Positions 63,822 through 64,000 of a stretch of 64,000 nucleotides of DNA are shown one piece after another (within the stretch, counting starts at the first letter, position 1; each line of letters starts with the position of its first letter). The notes under the pieces were generated by a model. The model saw only the letters and a program-made list of their open reading frames with translations. It had not been told where the DNA came from and searched no databases. The stretch covers positions 1-64,000 of the forward strand of contig CAJTRK010000005.1 in NCBI GenBank assembly GCA_910578475.1, written 5' to 3'. The stretch comes from an uncultured Lachnospiraceae bacterium (GTDB taxonomy: Bacteria > Bacillota > Clostridia > Lachnospirales > Lachnospiraceae). The position numbers were made by a program, and so were the translations under genes.

Positions 63822-64000
63822 TAGATAATTGCGAAACGTATGATTCCAAGATAGTAGTTGTGCGAAACAGACAAATCGTAAGCAGGGCGCTTGGGAGCCG
63901 CCGGTGTTTAGACGCCGTATTTTGGCGTCTTATGCACCGCTGCGAGCGACAGTGCAGCGAAAGCGTGCCCTGCGTTGATTGTCTGTTTTGTACAACGGGA
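63822..64000 (+). repeat. Long palindromic element, copy E (runs to window end)
   Basis: The inverted counterpart of copy D, matching 177 of 179 bases. It begins just upstream of the ECF gene and reaches the last base of the window, so its true right edge is unknown. CGGTGTTTAG (63902), GCACCGCTGC and AGCGAAAGCG (63956) are in plus orientation like copies B and C. Confidence 0.85.

Overview
The window looks like chromosomal DNA of a spore-forming, anaerobic gut Firmicute of the Lachnospiraceae (Clostridium cluster XIVa). The signs are an alpha/beta-type small acid-soluble spore protein, the clostridial order tig-clpP-clpX-lon-engB, a TM1266-type [FeFe]-hydrogenase-associated regulator, YesM/YesN-type two-component genes with an LplABC-type importer, AsnA, and AGGAGG-type ribosome binding sites throughout. 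Species cannot be assigned from the sequence alone. No rRNA, tRNA or CRISPR array was seen.

Layout. 1-0.57 kb is the integrase end of a Tn916/Tn1549-like integrative element. It has cut a YesN-type response regulator gene, whose 3' part continues to 1106. 1.1-4.5 kb carries a large palindrome, malQ, an acetyltransferase and a CYTH protein. 4.2-7.3 kb carries a tandem 94-bp repeat, a DJ-1/PfpI gene, an AT-rich DUF1016 (YhcG-type) nuclease gene and the spore protein. 7.4-10.2 kb is an ABC importer whose permease and ATPase are one polypeptide. 10.3-17.1 kb is the protein quality-control block (TM1266-like, trigger factor, ClpP, ClpX, Lon, EngB). 17.2-20.5 kb is an overlapping run of AI-2E/YtvI-like, VanH-like dehydrogenase, VanZ-like and DUF308 membrane genes. 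20.6-29.8 kb holds a mixed set: double GNAT, beta-glucoside-type PTS, ThiT under a TPP riboswitch, DegV, HAD phosphatase and two CPBP proteases.

29.9-36.1 kb is gltBD (glutamate synthase). 36.1-43.5 kb is yesMN plus an Lpl-type sugar/oligosaccharide ABC importer, followed by convergent asnA. 45.1-47.5 kb is a radical-SAM/DNA-metabolism pair with two LexA-type boxes around its promoter. 47.7-51.8 kb has an HPr-like protein lacking the catalytic His, a nuclease-DinG helicase fusion and nfo (endonuclease IV). 52-53.6 kb has two perfect DnaA boxes and a GH13 enzyme. 53.6-59.6 kb has a small ORF and terminator leading into a heterodimeric ABC exporter pair, then a third ABC exporter. 59.7-62.6 kb has a ferredoxin and a PadR-DUF1700-DUF4097 module. 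62.6-64 kb has PspC and an ECF S-component between two 179-bp inverted repeats.

The most unusual signal is a family of five long palindromic elements (about 1.1, 48.1, 50.8, 62.7 and 63.9 kb). They share a conserved, foldable core. In three of them the core is framed by 40-50 bp near-perfect inverted arms whose sequence is different in every copy. I know of no described repeat family with this organisation. Second-rank leads are the SOS-type control of the radical SAM pair, the VanH-VanZ pair without a ligase, the small-ORF/terminator leader of the ABC exporters, the permease-ATPase fusion, and the recurrent AAAGGnATGRTT translation-start motif.
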